A stretch of DNA of 48,706 bases from a bacterium. Lineage in GTDB: Bacteria; Hinthialibacterota; Hinthialibacteria; OLB16. The notes beneath the pieces are model-generated. The model made no database searches, was not told the origin of the DNA, and saw only the letters and a list, made by a program, of their open reading frames with translations. Position 1 is the first letter of the stretch; each line of letters begins with the position of its first letter. The translations under genes and the position numbers were made by a program. Of this stretch, positions 9,352-17,790 are shown one piece after another. Where the stretch lies: the NCBI GenBank assembly GCA_022072055.1, contig JAJVIK010000029.1, positions 1-48,706 of the forward strand. The letters are read 5' to 3'.

Positions 9352-9371
9352 TACCCCCACGTCTTGTATCA
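9349..9371. promoter_or_regulatory. Inverted repeat overlapping the -10 box (possible operator)
   Basis: TGATAC at 9349-9354 and its exact reverse complement GTATCA at 9366-9371 are separated by 11 bases and straddle the -10 box and the predicted start site. Such a position suits a repressor site. It does not match the NrdR box consensus I know, so the regulator is unidentified. Confidence 0.35.
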
Positions 9372-9395
9372 TTTCGCCGGGGAAGATTCCATATT

Positions 9396-11663
9396 GTGTT
9401 GTTAGAGGGGCGTTTGGAAAACGGCATCCTGGGGTCTGCTAGAGAGGGCGGACGCATCACGCAAGATGGCCCCTGTGATCTGTTCCGTCGCGTGCAGAAG
9501 CGCGACGGAACGATTGTCGATTTTACTCCCGCCAAGATCACCGAGGCGATCTACAAGGCGGCCCAATCGGTGGGCGGCAAGGACCGCCGTCGCGCGGAAA
9601 CCCTCACCGAGTATGTGATCCTCGCGCTCGCGCAGCGTCACCAGGATTCCACCAACCTCCTCAACATCGAGCAAGTCCAAGACGCCATCGAGAAGGTCCT
9701 TGTCGAGAAGGGGCACTACCGCACTGCCCGCGCGTTCATCACCTATCGCAACGAACGGGCCCGTCGCCGCGCGGTCTCCGGGAACCTGTATTTCCCAAGC
9801 GAGCTTGAGGATGGCGCGGGGACCCTGGAGGCGGCCTCGGTCTCCACGGCTCGAGGCGACAGCCTCCAATGGGACCGTGAGCGGATTGTTCGCGCGCTGG
9901 TCCGCGAGACCAATCTGCCGTACGACACGGCCCGGAAGGTGAGTCACGCCGTGGAGATGGAGATCATCCATTCGAAGATCTCGCATCTGACCGCGCCCCT
10001 GATCCGCGAGCTCACCAACGCGAAGCTGCTCCAGATGGGGCTGGAGAGCGAACGTCGCCTGCACGCCCGACTTGGATTGCCGGTGTATGACGTGGAACAG
10101 CGATTGTGCGCGCGGAGCGCCGAGGGTCACCCGGAGTCCGTCGAGGCGGAGATCCTTCGCCAATTCGCGCTGGACCGAGTCTTGCCGCTGGCGGTGTCCG
10201 AGGCGCACGGTCTCCGCGACCTGCATGTCCACGATTTGAGATTGATCCACAAGCCGGTCGAGTACAAATGCGACCTGGATTTTTCCTCCGCCGCGCCGTG
10301 GTTTCAGCCCGCGCCGAACCAAGAAATCTGTTCCTGGGAACAGTTCCTTTCCGATTGGGAGCGCGAGGAGAGTCGTCTGCTGTCAGCGGTGGGGGCGCGG
10401 TTGGTGTGGAGGAATGTGAACTCCGCGATTGCTTGTCATGCGCACGATTCGGGGATTCCGGCGCGCCGCGCGGTGTCGGAGACGGTCGCCAAGCTCTGGC
10501 GTCACGCCGGGCGCGGGGAGGAGTCCCCCCGGGTGGTCTGGCGTCTCACGGAAGACCTCGACCCTCGTTGGCGCGGACGCTTCCTCGGCGCGCGGCAGAT
10601 GTCGCTCTTGCCGGACAATGAAATCGACCTCGCCAACCGCACGGTGCTCCTCGAAGCGCTCCGCCGCGTGGAGGAGCATGGCCCGCTATGGAGCGCCGCC
10701 GGTGTCGAGTTCGAGGTTGTCTTGACTTCGGAAGCGGGTCATGTTCCCGACGCGGACGTGGTGACAGCACTGGCGAGCAGTATCGCGGCCCGCGCTCCGG
10801 TTCGAGTCTTGTTCCGCCGCAAGTCCGCGGTGTCGGACTCTGTTACAACCGAAAACGCCCAACTGATTCAAACAGTCAGCTTGAATTTCCCGCGAGCCGC
10901 GGCGGCGTGCGAGGGGAAAGGGGAGGCTCTGGCGGAATGGCTTGAAGACCGCCTTCATCTCGCCGCGCAGGCCCATCTGGCAAAGAAGAACCTCCTTGAA
11001 GAGCGCTTCAAGAACGGCGCGCTCAAGCCGCTTCGCCGAGGAGACCGAGCCGCGGATGGGGGCCACCCGCTGCGCGCCGAGGAATCGATCCATGGAATCG
11101 GGGCGTGGGGACTGTTGGAGATGGCTCTGAGCCAGTACGGGGCCTGCCCCGGCGAAGACGACTTGGCGCTGAAGACTGCTCTCAAGCTCCTCGCGCGTCT
11201 TAAGGTGCGCATGGTGGAGATCGGGAAGCGGTTTGGGATCAACCTTGAGTTCGTGGCCACTCCCGACACGGAAGTTTCCGCGCGGTTCGGTCAGTCGCTT
11301 GTCGCGGCCGGCCTTGAGCCGCTGCGCCTCACGGCGGAAAGCCTTTTCTGCCGATCCAAGCCGGGCGATGACGCCTTGATCCGAGAAGGCAAGGCGCATT
11401 CGTTCTTCGCCTCGGGGCAAGTCTTCTTCTCGGAGGAGCTCGAGGGGAATGTGGATCCGGCATGGATCGCCGAACGTATTCGGTTTCTGGCGGCCTCGAC
11501 CCATATCGGGGGATATACGTGGTCGGGGAAGTCGGTGCATTGTAGGAGTTGTGGGGCCGTGTTTGGGGAAACACGGCCCGTTTGCCCAGCTTGCGGGGGA
11601 GGGTCTCTCTATGAGATGAACCGTCGCGGGCAGGGTTCATTCAACGAGATCGTCCGGCTCTAG
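9396..11663 (+). CDS. Divergent anaerobic ribonucleotide reductase-like protein (ATP-cone + NrdD-like) lacking a canonical glycyl-radical motif
   Basis: An ATP-cone near the N terminus (VQKRDGTIVDFTPAKITEAI and about 80 residues more) is the allosteric nucleotide-binding module of ribonucleotide reductases. The long body shows weak NrdD similarity: VSLNFPRAAAAC resembles the NrdD VTINLPR segment, and INLEFVATPDTEVSARF resembles its LLxTPAExxxxRF segment. The C terminus has a four-Cys zinc site (CRSCG...CPACG), as class III enzymes do. The glycyl-radical RVxGY that should follow is absent; the protein ends instead with EMNRRGQGSFNEIVRL. I checked the other two frames and found no frameshift that restores it. 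The start is uncertain: GTG at 9396 has GGGGAAG 10 bases upstream, and GTG at 9492 would begin directly at the ATP-cone. No nrdG activase is visible in the window. Confidence 0.6.
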   Translation: MLLEGRLENGILGSAREGGRITQDGPCDLFRRVQKRDGTIVDFTPAKITEAIYKAAQSVGGKDRRRAETLTEYVILALAQRHQDSTNLLNIEQVQDAIEKVLVEKGHYRTARAFITYRNERARRRAVSGNLYFPSELEDGAGTLEAASVSTARGDSLQWDRERIVRALVRETNLPYDTARKVSHAVEMEIIHSKISHLTAPLIRELTNAKLLQMGLESERRLHARLGLPVYDVEQRLCARSAEGHPESVEAEILRQFALDRVLPLAVSEAHGLRDLHVHDLRLIHKPVEYKCDLDFSSAAPWFQPAPNQEICSWEQFLSDWEREESRLLSAVGARLVWRNVNSAIACHAHDSGIPARRAVSETVAKLWRHAGRGEESPRVVWRLTEDLDPRWRGRFLGARQMSLLPDNEIDLANRTVLLEALRRVEEHGPLWSAAGVEFEVVLTSEAGHVPDADVVTALASSIAARAPVRVLFRRKSAVSDSVTTENAQLIQTVSLNFPRAAAACEGKGEALAEWLEDRLHLAAQAHLAKKNLLEERFKNGALKPLRRGDRAADGGHPLRAEESIHGIGAWGLLEMALSQYGACPGEDDLALKTALKLLARLKVRMVEIGKRFGINLEFVATPDTEVSARFGQSLVAAGLEPLRLTAESLFCRSKPGDDALIREGKAHSFFASGQVFFSEELEGNVDPAWIAERIRFLAASTHIGGYTWSGKSVHCRSCGAVFGETRPVCPACGGGSLYEMNRRGQGSFNEIVRL

Positions 11664-11666
11664 GGA

Positions 11667-11696
11667 AGCAGTCTCTTCTTAGGGGGAGAGACTGCT
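11667..11696. repeat. Perfect 10-bp inverted repeat between the NrdD-like and glutaredoxin-like genes
   Basis: AGCAGTCTCT (11667-11676) and AGAGACTGCT (11687-11696) are exact reverse complements around a 10-nt loop. There is no following T-run, so it may be an mRNA-processing or partial attenuation hairpin rather than an intrinsic terminator. It begins three bases after the NrdD-like stop codon. Confidence 0.5.
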
Positions 11697-11727
11697 GAGC
11701 CGGACGGTCGTGTTAAAGGGGGAGAAG

Positions 11728-12027
11728 GTGAGAGTTCATGTTTTTGGAAGGTCCGGGTGCGCCCGGACCCAAAGGGTGTTGTCGCGTTTAGTGAAGTTTG
11801 TCCGGCGCAAGCAGTTGCCGGAGCGGATCGAGCTTGTCTTTTTCGATCTGGAAACGGCGGAAGGTTTGGCTGAGGCGGCATACCGCCAGCTGGAAGGGGA
11901 AATCCCGGCGATTTGGGTGGAAGCTCGGAGGCCGGGCCCGGCGATCTCAGGGGAACCGCCGTTTCGGGATCGAGGAGGGACGGAAGCGGACAAGGGGGTG
12001 TCCTTGGTCGCGCCAAGCAGGAACTGA
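11728..12027 (+). CDS. Glutaredoxin/thioredoxin-fold small protein
   Basis: The 99-residue product begins with a beta strand and a redox-type motif, VHVFGRSGCARTQRVLSRLV. A single Cys in SGCxRT stands in the position of the glutaredoxin CxxC/CxxS active site. EIPAIWVEA supplies the conserved cis-Pro of the thioredoxin fold. The last 30 residues are low-complexity and unlikely to be folded. I prefer the GTG at 11728 because GGGGGAG lies just upstream; another GTG at 11710 would add six residues. It is 64 bases downstream of the NrdD-like gene on the same strand. Some class III reductases (NrdD2/3 types) use a glutaredoxin or thioredoxin as reductant and are encoded beside it, so a partnership is plausible but not shown. 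Confidence 0.55.
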   Translation: MRVHVFGRSGCARTQRVLSRLVKFVRRKQLPERIELVFFDLETAEGLAEAAYRQLEGEIPAIWVEARRPGPAISGEPPFRDRGGTEADKGVSLVAPSRN

Positions 12028-12102
12028 CTCCGGCAGCTTGTTGCCCAACCACGATAGGCCGAAGCGGGCGCTTGGTTTTCCCAGCCGCGCCAAGCGTTTG
12101 TA

Positions 12103-12166
12103 GGGGGAGAGTGGGAACTCGGGTCCTCCTCCCACTCCCCCCGTTTCGGCCTTTTTTTCTTTTTTG
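12103..12166 (+). terminator. Rho-independent terminator after the glutaredoxin-like gene
   Basis: GGGGGAGAGTGGGA and TCCCACTCCCCCC form a GC-rich stem with one bulge. It is followed a few bases later by a T-rich run (12152-12165). This closes the transcription unit started at 9323. Confidence 0.7.
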
Positions 12167-12278
12167 CCTCGGCGCGCGAACCGCCAAAGGGGCGCCCCCC
12201 ACCAGTCGGGTGGGATTCCGGTGGAGAACGAATCGTCTATCCTTACTGCTAGTCGAGGTCTAAGGGAGGGTCAGCCAG

Positions 12279-12518
12279 ATGACTTTGGCCGAAGAGATTT
12301 TCCAGCGGAGCCGGGATCTTCCCGTGGAAAAAGCCCAAGAGGTCTTGGACTTCATCGAGTTCATCAAAGATCGACCTCCAGGCACTCAAGGCGCTTCGGA
12401 GCGGGGAATGAACCTGGAGATTCGTCAACAAGAGACCCGCAAGCTGCTGGATGGGTTTCGAATCGATTTTGGCGGCAGACCCATGACCGACCGGGAGGAC
12501 GCCAATGCCCGAAGGTGA
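12279..12518 (+). CDS. DUF2281-type antitoxin of a PIN-toxin pair
   Basis: The 79-residue product begins with MTLAEEIFQRSRDLPVEKAQEVLDFIEFI, matching the N-terminal helix of DUF2281 proteins, short antitoxin-like proteins encoded upstream of PIN-domain toxins. The C-terminal part is charged and carries GFRIDFGGRPMTDRE, a plausible toxin-wrapping tail. A GGAGGG ribosome site precedes the ATG. The 3' end overlaps the toxin start by 14 bases, so the two are translationally coupled. Members of such modules usually repress their own promoter as a complex; I could not identify an operator. Confidence 0.65.
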   Translation: MTLAEEIFQRSRDLPVEKAQEVLDFIEFIKDRPPGTQGASERGMNLEIRQQETRKLLDGFRIDFGGRPMTDREDANARR

Positions 12519-12936
12519 AGTACTTTTCTTGGATACAAACGTGGTCCTCTATGCCCTAGGGACTGAAGAGCCCAAGAGGACGATTGCACAAGACGCGCTC
12601 GGGCGGGCCCCAGTGGTGTCCGTGCAGGTCTTGAGCGAAGCCAGCAATGTATTGCATCGAAAGTATGGAATCGCGAGGAGTGAAGTGGCCCTGCAACTGG
12701 AAACGGTGGCGCGCTTGGTTGGCCGAATCGTCCCACTGGATGAGGCGACTCTTCGACGGGCGTGGGTTCTGTGGGATCGTCGTTCGATGCCTTGGTTCGA
12801 TAGCCTAATTCTCGCAGCCGCGATCACCGCCGGATGTGGGATATTGTATTCAGAGGATTTCCAGCATGGGGAAGTGATCGACGGACGCATAACCATTGTT
12901 AACCCGTTCCGCTCACCCATGCCAGAGGCGCGATAG
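12505..12936 (+). CDS. PIN-domain ribonuclease toxin (VapC-like)
   Basis: The 143-residue product has the PIN acidic residues in order: Asp10 in FLDTNVVLYAL, Glu45 in LSEASNVL and Asp99 in PWFDSLILAAA, followed by ILYSEDFQHG, the usual GxxLxTxDxxF-type motif. These residues coordinate Mg for cleavage of RNA, commonly tRNA or rRNA in VapC toxins. A GGAGG sequence lies 6 bases before the ATG, inside the antitoxin gene. The active site looks intact. The target RNA cannot be predicted from sequence. Confidence 0.8.
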   Translation: MPEGEVLFLDTNVVLYALGTEEPKRTIAQDALGRAPVVSVQVLSEASNVLHRKYGIARSEVALQLETVARLVGRIVPLDEATLRRAWVLWDRRSMPWFDSLILAAAITAGCGILYSEDFQHGEVIDGRITIVNPFRSPMPEAR

Positions 12937-13204
12937 CGCGTGGCAGCCACCCGCTTTTCCCCTGGACCGCCAAACCCCCATCACAACTCGCTTATGGGAC
13001 TAGGTTTACACCGCCATCCCTCGAACGAATCCTTCCACACATTTTCTTAACGATTGACCCGTATCATTGATGGGTTAGGCGGGCGCACCGCAGTGGGGGC
13101 TACCCTCTTCGCGGTCAGACCCTTTAGGGGGATGATCCCCCCCGCGATTGACGCGAGCTCAGAACCACGAAGGGACCCCTCTTCCGAACCCAAGCGGGTA
13201 CATC
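12937..13204. other. Intergenic region between the toxin and the DUF47 gene
   Basis: I see no credible gene in these 268 bases. A short hairpin (GGGGG-atgat-CCCCC near 13127-13141) is present. A promoter for the DUF47-pit pair must lie here, but no convincing -35/-10 pair stands out. Confidence 0.4.
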
Positions 13205-13828
13205 ATGTTCAAACGCTTCCTTCCCAGAGAAACCAACTTCTTCGACTTTTTCGAGGACCATTCCGCCAAGTGCATCGAGGCCTGCCGGGAACTGCTCGAC
13301 CTGTTTTCGGACGGCAACAATTTTTCGGAGCGGGCCGCGAAGATTCAGCGGATCGAGGAGGCCGCCGACCTCATCACGCATCGATGCACCGAGGCGCTGC
13401 ACAAGACCTTCATCACCCCGATCGACCGCTCGGATATCCTGCTGATCATCAAGCGGATGGACGACATCATCGACTTTGTGAACGCCGCGGCCTCGCGGAT
13501 CGTGCTCTACGAGGTCAAGGAGATCCGCCGGGAGGCGCGCGAACTGGCCGAGATTCTGGTCGAGGCGACCACTGAGATCAGCAAGGCGGTCCGCAATCTC
13601 CGCGACACCAAGAACGCCCATTCGATCCAGGAAAGCTGCATCGCGGTCCACTCCTTTGAGGATCGCGGGGATGCCATTCTCAAGGCCGGAGTGGTGCGGC
13701 TCTTCCGCGAGCAGGACGCCATCATGGTCATCAAGTGGAAGGAAATCTACGAACGTTTGGAGAAGGCGACCGACCGTTGTGACGATGTCGCCAATATCCT
13801 CGAAAAAGTCGTCATCGAATCCACCTGA
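13205..13828 (+). CDS. DUF47 / PhoU-like phosphate transport regulator
   Basis: The 207-residue all-helical protein starts MFKRFLPRETNFFDFFEDHS, typical of the DUF47 (TIGR00153) family of Pit-accessory proteins. It also contains HRCTEALHKTFITPIDRSDI and FEDRGDAILK, the paired metal-binding helices of the PhoU-like fold. It probably regulates the phosphate transporter encoded three bases downstream. The ATG at 13205 is chosen because homologues start at this residue; an upstream in-frame start at 13148 adds 19 unlikely residues. The DUF47-pit pairing is very common in bacteria. Confidence 0.85.
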   Translation: MFKRFLPRETNFFDFFEDHSAKCIEACRELLDLFSDGNNFSERAAKIQRIEEAADLITHRCTEALHKTFITPIDRSDILLIIKRMDDIIDFVNAAASRIVLYEVKEIRREARELAEILVEATTEISKAVRNLRDTKNAHSIQESCIAVHSFEDRGDAILKAGVVRLFREQDAIMVIKWKEIYERLEKATDRCDDVANILEKVVIEST

Positions 13829-13831
13829 GCC

Positions 13832-14857
13832 ATGGAGCCGATCGCCCTCATCGTGGTCGGCGCCGTGGTCGTGGCGCTGGCTTTCGACATCATCAACGGC
13901 TTTCATGACGCCGCCAATTCCATCGCCACGGTGGTGTCAACCCGCGTCCTTTCGCCTCGGATGGCCGTGTTGTGGGCCGCCTTTTTCAATTTCGTCGCCA
14001 TGTTTGTGTTCGCGCCGAGGGTGGCCGACACGGTTTCCAAGATTGTCCGAATCACACCCGAGGATTCGGCTTTTGTGTGGGTTGTGCTGGCGGCGCTGAT
14101 CGGAGCGATCGTCTGGGACCTTCTGACCTGGTGGTGGGGGCTGCCGACAAGCTCCTCTCACGCTCTGATCGGCGGCTTGGTCGGCGCGGGAATCGCTCAC
14201 GACGGAATGGATGTGATTCGCTGGGATAAGGTCATGGCCACGGTGGAGTTCATTCCCCTGGCCCCGCTCATAGGACTTGTGATCGGCTTCCTGAACATGC
14301 TGGCGGTCTACTGGATCTTCCGGCGCTGGCGCCCGGCTTCGGTGGATGGATTCTTTCGCAAGGGCCAACTCCTGTCGGCGGCGCTTTACTCCCTCGGGCA
14401 CGGTGGGAACGACGCTCAGAAAACCATGGGGATCATTGTGGCCCTATTGGTGGCGGGCGGGTACTTTTCTCCCGATGTGGAGCTGCACCTGGACCGTTGG
14501 GAGACCCTGTGGATCATTCTCTCGTGCCATCTGGCCATGGGGATCGGAACGGCTCTGGGCGGCTGGCGGATTGTGAAGACCATGGGGATGAAGATCACCA
14601 AGCTCAAGCCGGTCGGCGGTTTCTGCGCGGAGACCGCCGGCGCCATCACTCTGTTCCTCGCCACCCACGCGGGCATTCCGGTGTCAACGACTCACACCAT
14701 CACCGGGGCAATCATCGGGGTTGGATCGATCACCAAATTGTCGGGGGTCAAGTGGGGGGTCGCCAAGCGCATTGTGTGGGCCTGGGTCCTGACCATCCCG
14801 CTCTCGGCGCTGATCGCCGCGCTGTGCTTTTATCTGTTACTCCCTTGGGTTTCTTAG
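13832..14857 (+). CDS. pit: Inorganic phosphate transporter, Pit family
   Basis: The 341-residue membrane protein carries both duplicated Pit signatures: FDIINGFHDAANSIATVV near residue 20 and YSLGHGGNDAQKTMGIIVAL near residue 190. Each contains the Asn-Asp/Asp-Ala core that binds phosphate and cation. About ten hydrophobic segments are visible. It is a low-affinity proton- or sodium-coupled phosphate symporter of the inner membrane. It begins three bases after the DUF47 stop, so the two genes are one operon. Confidence 0.9.
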   Translation: MEPIALIVVGAVVVALAFDIINGFHDAANSIATVVSTRVLSPRMAVLWAAFFNFVAMFVFAPRVADTVSKIVRITPEDSAFVWVVLAALIGAIVWDLLTWWWGLPTSSSHALIGGLVGAGIAHDGMDVIRWDKVMATVEFIPLAPLIGLVIGFLNMLAVYWIFRRWRPASVDGFFRKGQLLSAALYSLGHGGNDAQKTMGIIVALLVAGGYFSPDVELHLDRWETLWIILSCHLAMGIGTALGGWRIVKTMGMKITKLKPVGGFCAETAGAITLFLATHAGIPVSTTHTITGAIIGVGSITKLSGVKWGVAKRIVWAWVLTIPLSALIAALCFYLLLPWVS

Positions 14858-14887
14858 GTCTTCAGGGCGGGGTATCCTGGCAACGGG

Positions 14888-15337
14888 ATGAGCGCCAAGT
14901 CCGGACGAATTCTCGCGCTTGATGTCGGAACCAAGCGGGTTGGGGTGGCCTTTAGTGACCCGCTCGGTCTCTCCGCGCAGCCGGGTCCCACATTGGCGCG
15001 TCGTCCCAGCGCGCCCTTCTATGAGCGCCTTGCGTCCCTGATCGCGGAAAAGGAGATCGAAACCGTGGTGGTCGGACTCCCCATCGGCCAGGAAGGCCAG
15101 CGGAGCGGGATCTCCCACGAGGCGGTCCAGGCGCTGCTCCTCGAATGCCGTAAGCGCTTTCCGGAGGTGGAGTGGACCACCTGCGACGAGCGCTACACGA
15201 GCATCGAAGCCTCTGAGATCCTTCTGGCCGCGCCGAAGAAACGTCGCGCGGAAAAGGGACTCCGCGACCAAATCGCCGCCCAGCTCATCCTGGAAAGATA
15301 TCTTCACGAGCGCCCCCCCTCAAAGGAGCAGCCATGA
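14888..15337 (+). CDS. ruvX: RuvX/YqgF family Holliday junction resolvase-like nuclease (pre-16S rRNA processing)
   Basis: The 149-residue protein has the RNase H-like fold motifs of YqgF: LALDVGTKRVGVAFSD with Asp12, VVGLPIGQEGQRSG in the middle, and TTCDERYTSIEAS with the conserved acidic/Arg-Tyr-Thr-S cluster, then a C-terminal DQIAAQLILERYL helix. Family members finish the 5' end of 16S rRNA and may resolve junctions. The stop overlaps the start of the next gene (ATGA), indicating coupling to the PLP enzyme. Confidence 0.9.
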   Translation: MSAKSGRILALDVGTKRVGVAFSDPLGLSAQPGPTLARRPSAPFYERLASLIAEKEIETVVVGLPIGQEGQRSGISHEAVQALLLECRKRFPEVEWTTCDERYTSIEASEILLAAPKKRRAEKGLRDQIAAQLILERYLHERPPSKEQP

Positions 15338-16425
15338 CCCTCACCCATGTTCAAGACCTCGACACCCCCGCCCTACTTGTCCACCGTTCCCGACTTGAGG
15401 GGAATATCGCGGGAATGCAGCGCGTGGCGGACCAGGCCGGAGTCCGACTGCGACCCCACATCAAGACCCACAAATCCAAGGAGATCGCCAAGCTTCAACT
15501 CGCCGCGGGCGCGAAGGGGCTCACCTGCGCGAAGCTCTCCGAGGCCGAGGCGATGTCCGAGGTTTGCGACGACCTTCTTGTGGCCTACCCGATTGTGGGG
15601 GAGGCCAAGTTCGATCGGCTGGAAGCCCTATCCGGGAGAGTCCGAACGCGGGTCTCCGTGGAGAGTCTTGAGGCGGCCCAGGCGCTGAACTCTCATCTGG
15701 CTCGCTCGGGGCGAACCCAAGAGGCTCTGGTTAAGGTCGAATCCGGGCTGGCTCGCACCGGGGTTGAGGCGGGCGAGCTCCGAGGGTTTCTCGAACAGGT
15801 CTTGAGACTGGATCGGATCCGAGTCGTGGGTCTGTTCACCCATGAGGGAATCGCCTACCGCTGTTCGGGGAGAACCGAGATCGCGGGGCTTCTCGCCGGA
15901 ATCGCGGGCAGACTCGCTGGGATGCGCGAAACGTTCCACCAGGTGGTGGGAATTGAGCCGGAGGTGAGTCCGGGGTGCTCGCTCACCGCGAAGGCCCTGA
16001 CCACTTCGCATGGATTCACCGAGATTCGCCCAGGAACCTATGTCTTCGCCGACACCTTCTGTGTGGAAAGCGAGGTTTTCGCGGAGGAAGAGTGCGCCCT
16101 TGCTGTCTTGGTCCGGGTGATCGCGGTCAAGGGCGATGGGCGAGTGGTGGTGGATGGCGGCTCGAAGACCTTCGCGATGGACCGGCATCCGCGGCGTGGG
16201 CACGGCATGGTGGTCGGGCATCCGGAGATCTTCTTCGACCGTCTCTCGGAAGAGCACGGGGTCCTCCTCACCAAGACCCCGGAGCGCCACCGGGTGGGCG
16301 ACCTGCTTGAGATCATCCCGGCGCATGTCTGCCCGGCGGTCAACCTCCACGACTCGCTCTTTCTCCGCGAAGGGGACGAGGTCCTGGACGAGTGGCGGAT
16401 CGACGCGCGGGGGTGTGTGCGCTAG
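15334..16425 (+). CDS. PLP-dependent D-threonine aldolase / D-serine dehydratase-like enzyme
   Basis: The 363-residue protein starts DLDTPALLVHRSRLEGNI and has RPHIKTHKS with Lys44, the PLP-binding lysine of fold-type III (alanine racemase-like) D-threonine aldolases and DSD1-type D-serine dehydratases. The C terminus has PAHVCPAVNLHD with His331 and Cys333, the metal-binding pair of this family. Substrate may be a D-3-hydroxyamino acid: retro-aldol cleavage to glycine and an aldehyde, or dehydration of D-serine. The sequence does not decide between them. It converges with the ceramidase-like gene, with only 15 bases between the stops. Confidence 0.82.
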   Translation: MTLTHVQDLDTPALLVHRSRLEGNIAGMQRVADQAGVRLRPHIKTHKSKEIAKLQLAAGAKGLTCAKLSEAEAMSEVCDDLLVAYPIVGEAKFDRLEALSGRVRTRVSVESLEAAQALNSHLARSGRTQEALVKVESGLARTGVEAGELRGFLEQVLRLDRIRVVGLFTHEGIAYRCSGRTEIAGLLAGIAGRLAGMRETFHQVVGIEPEVSPGCSLTAKALTTSHGFTEIRPGTYVFADTFCVESEVFAEEECALAVLVRVIAVKGDGRVVVDGGSKTFAMDRHPRRGHGMVVGHPEIFFDRLSEEHGVLLTKTPERHRVGDLLEIIPAHVCPAVNLHDSLFLREGDEVLDEWRIDARGCVR

Positions 16426-16440
16426 CGATTCCCCTCGGAC

Positions 16441-17790
16441 CTATTTCCCCACCATCTCATGGACCGCCGCGAGGATGTCCTGCTCGATCGTCGGAGCCCA
16501 GGGACCATGGTGGCCGTAATAAACCTGCGAGCCTTCCCCCTCATAGCCCCCCTCGCGGAGAACCCGAAGCGAGGGGATATACCCGCACACATCGTTGGCG
16601 TAGGAAACCACCCATTGCTTCTCCCGCCCAAAGTCATATTTGAGGCGCAGGGAATAATCCACCACGCTCTCCCCGCCCAGCGCAGTCACCAGCAAGGTGT
16701 CGGAAAACTTCCACACTTGAATCGGGAAGGGATAGGTTGTGTCGAGCATCCCTTTTTCATCGAGTTGTTTGAGCAGTCGCTCGGCGCGGCGCTTCACCAC
16801 GCCGTTCGGGCCCTTGGCCTGCTGTTCGAGAGTCTCGCGCGTGGGAGGCTCCGAAAGCGCGAGCGGTATCTCGCGGTAGGCCGTCCGGAGCGGGCCGCTC
16901 ACTTCATCCATCTCATTTCCCAGGACAGTCAGCACCGCCTCGCCAAGGCGGCGGCCATACTCCTTGGCTTGTTCGATAGTCCCGCGCGGCAACGGGTTGA
17001 TGTCCCCGCCGCAACCCATCGCGAAGAGCGCCACCGCGCCGGGAACCTTTTCCTCGACATGCGATTGAGCAAATCCGGCGTAGTCTCCGTTCAGGAGAAA
17101 GATCGCGAGGGTGGTGTTGTGGCAGGCATAGCCGAAGGCCACCGCCTTCACCGAGCCGTCGGCGCGCGAGACCTTCAGCATCGGCACGTCATGGTCGACC
17201 GGTCCGATCGGATTGAAGTCGTTCGTGACCCCTTCCAAGGTGTACTTCCGGCGGTTCTTCCCGAAGCCGGCGTTGCCGATGCCCCACTCCAAGGCGCAGG
17301 GCTCCAGGTTGGCCACCGCCAGGCGGATGGCCTCGAGCGCCTTGTCGGGAAAGGCCTCGGTGTATTCCTGAATCTTCCTGGCTTCTTCGGGGGCCAAGTC
17401 ATACATGTCCCGGAGGTTGTTGAAGAGCACCGGTCCCGAGTGAGTGTGCGAGGAGGTCAGCATCAGACTCTCGCGCGGGATTCCGAACTCGGCTTGAACG
17501 TTTTCCGCGATTCGGTGGGACACATTCGCGGGCAGACCAAGGACATCGCTGGTGAGCAGCGCGCTCCGTGACCCATCCGAATTCTCAAACACCAGGGCCT
17601 TGACATACAGATCGAGGAGAATCCCCTCGGAGGGTTTGTCGCGCGAGGCGTACCCCGCCATCCAGATGCTCCCCGATGGGGTGATGTTCACCTTCCCGAC
17701 ACCGACTCTCATCAGGGGTTCTCCCCCATAGACCGGAAAAAGAGCGAAACTGAAGAGCAGAAACCTCGATAGCATACGGCCGAATCGCAT
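16441..17790 (-). CDS. Secreted neutral/alkaline ceramidase-like protein (N-terminal domain family)
   Basis: The 449-residue product has a signal peptide (FLLFSFALFPVYGGE) and then the neutral/alkaline non-lysosomal ceramidase fold: VGVGKVNITPSGSIWMAGY, LLTSDVLGLP and LTSSHTHSGP with His115 and His117 as zinc ligands. GYACHNTTLAI and ALFAMGCGGDINP follow. The C-terminal Ig-like domain of full-length ceramidases is missing, so this is the short, single-domain form common in environmental bacteria, whose substrate is not established. It is divergent from a second copy at 17881; the two share a 90-base regulatory region. Confidence 0.78.
   Translation of the reverse strand: MRFGRMLSRFLLFSFALFPVYGGEPLMRVGVGKVNITPSGSIWMAGYASRDKPSEGILLDLYVKALVFENSDGSRSALLTSDVLGLPANVSHRIAENVQAEFGIPRESLMLTSSHTHSGPVLFNNLRDMYDLAPEEARKIQEYTEAFPDKALEAIRLAVANLEPCALEWGIGNAGFGKNRRKYTLEGVTNDFNPIGPVDHDVPMLKVSRADGSVKAVAFGYACHNTTLAIFLLNGDYAGFAQSHVEEKVPGAVALFAMGCGGDINPLPRGTIEQAKEYGRRLGEAVLTVLGNEMDEVSGPLRTAYREIPLALSEPPTRETLEQQAKGPNGVVKRRAERLLKQLDEKGMLDTTYPFPIQVWKFSDTLLVTALGGESVVDYSLRLKYDFGREKQWVVSYANDVCGYIPSLRVLREGGYEGEGSQVYYGHHGPWAPTIEQDILAAVHEMVGK

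Noticed and set aside
9348-9395. Upstream TTG start of the NrdD-like frame
   Set aside because: The TTG lies within the -10 box of the promoter and cannot be transcribed from it.
13054-13575. 173-codon plus-strand frame over the DUF47 gene
   Set aside because: It is in a different frame from DUF47, which has clear family motifs. The alternative is Arg/His/Pro-rich and featureless.
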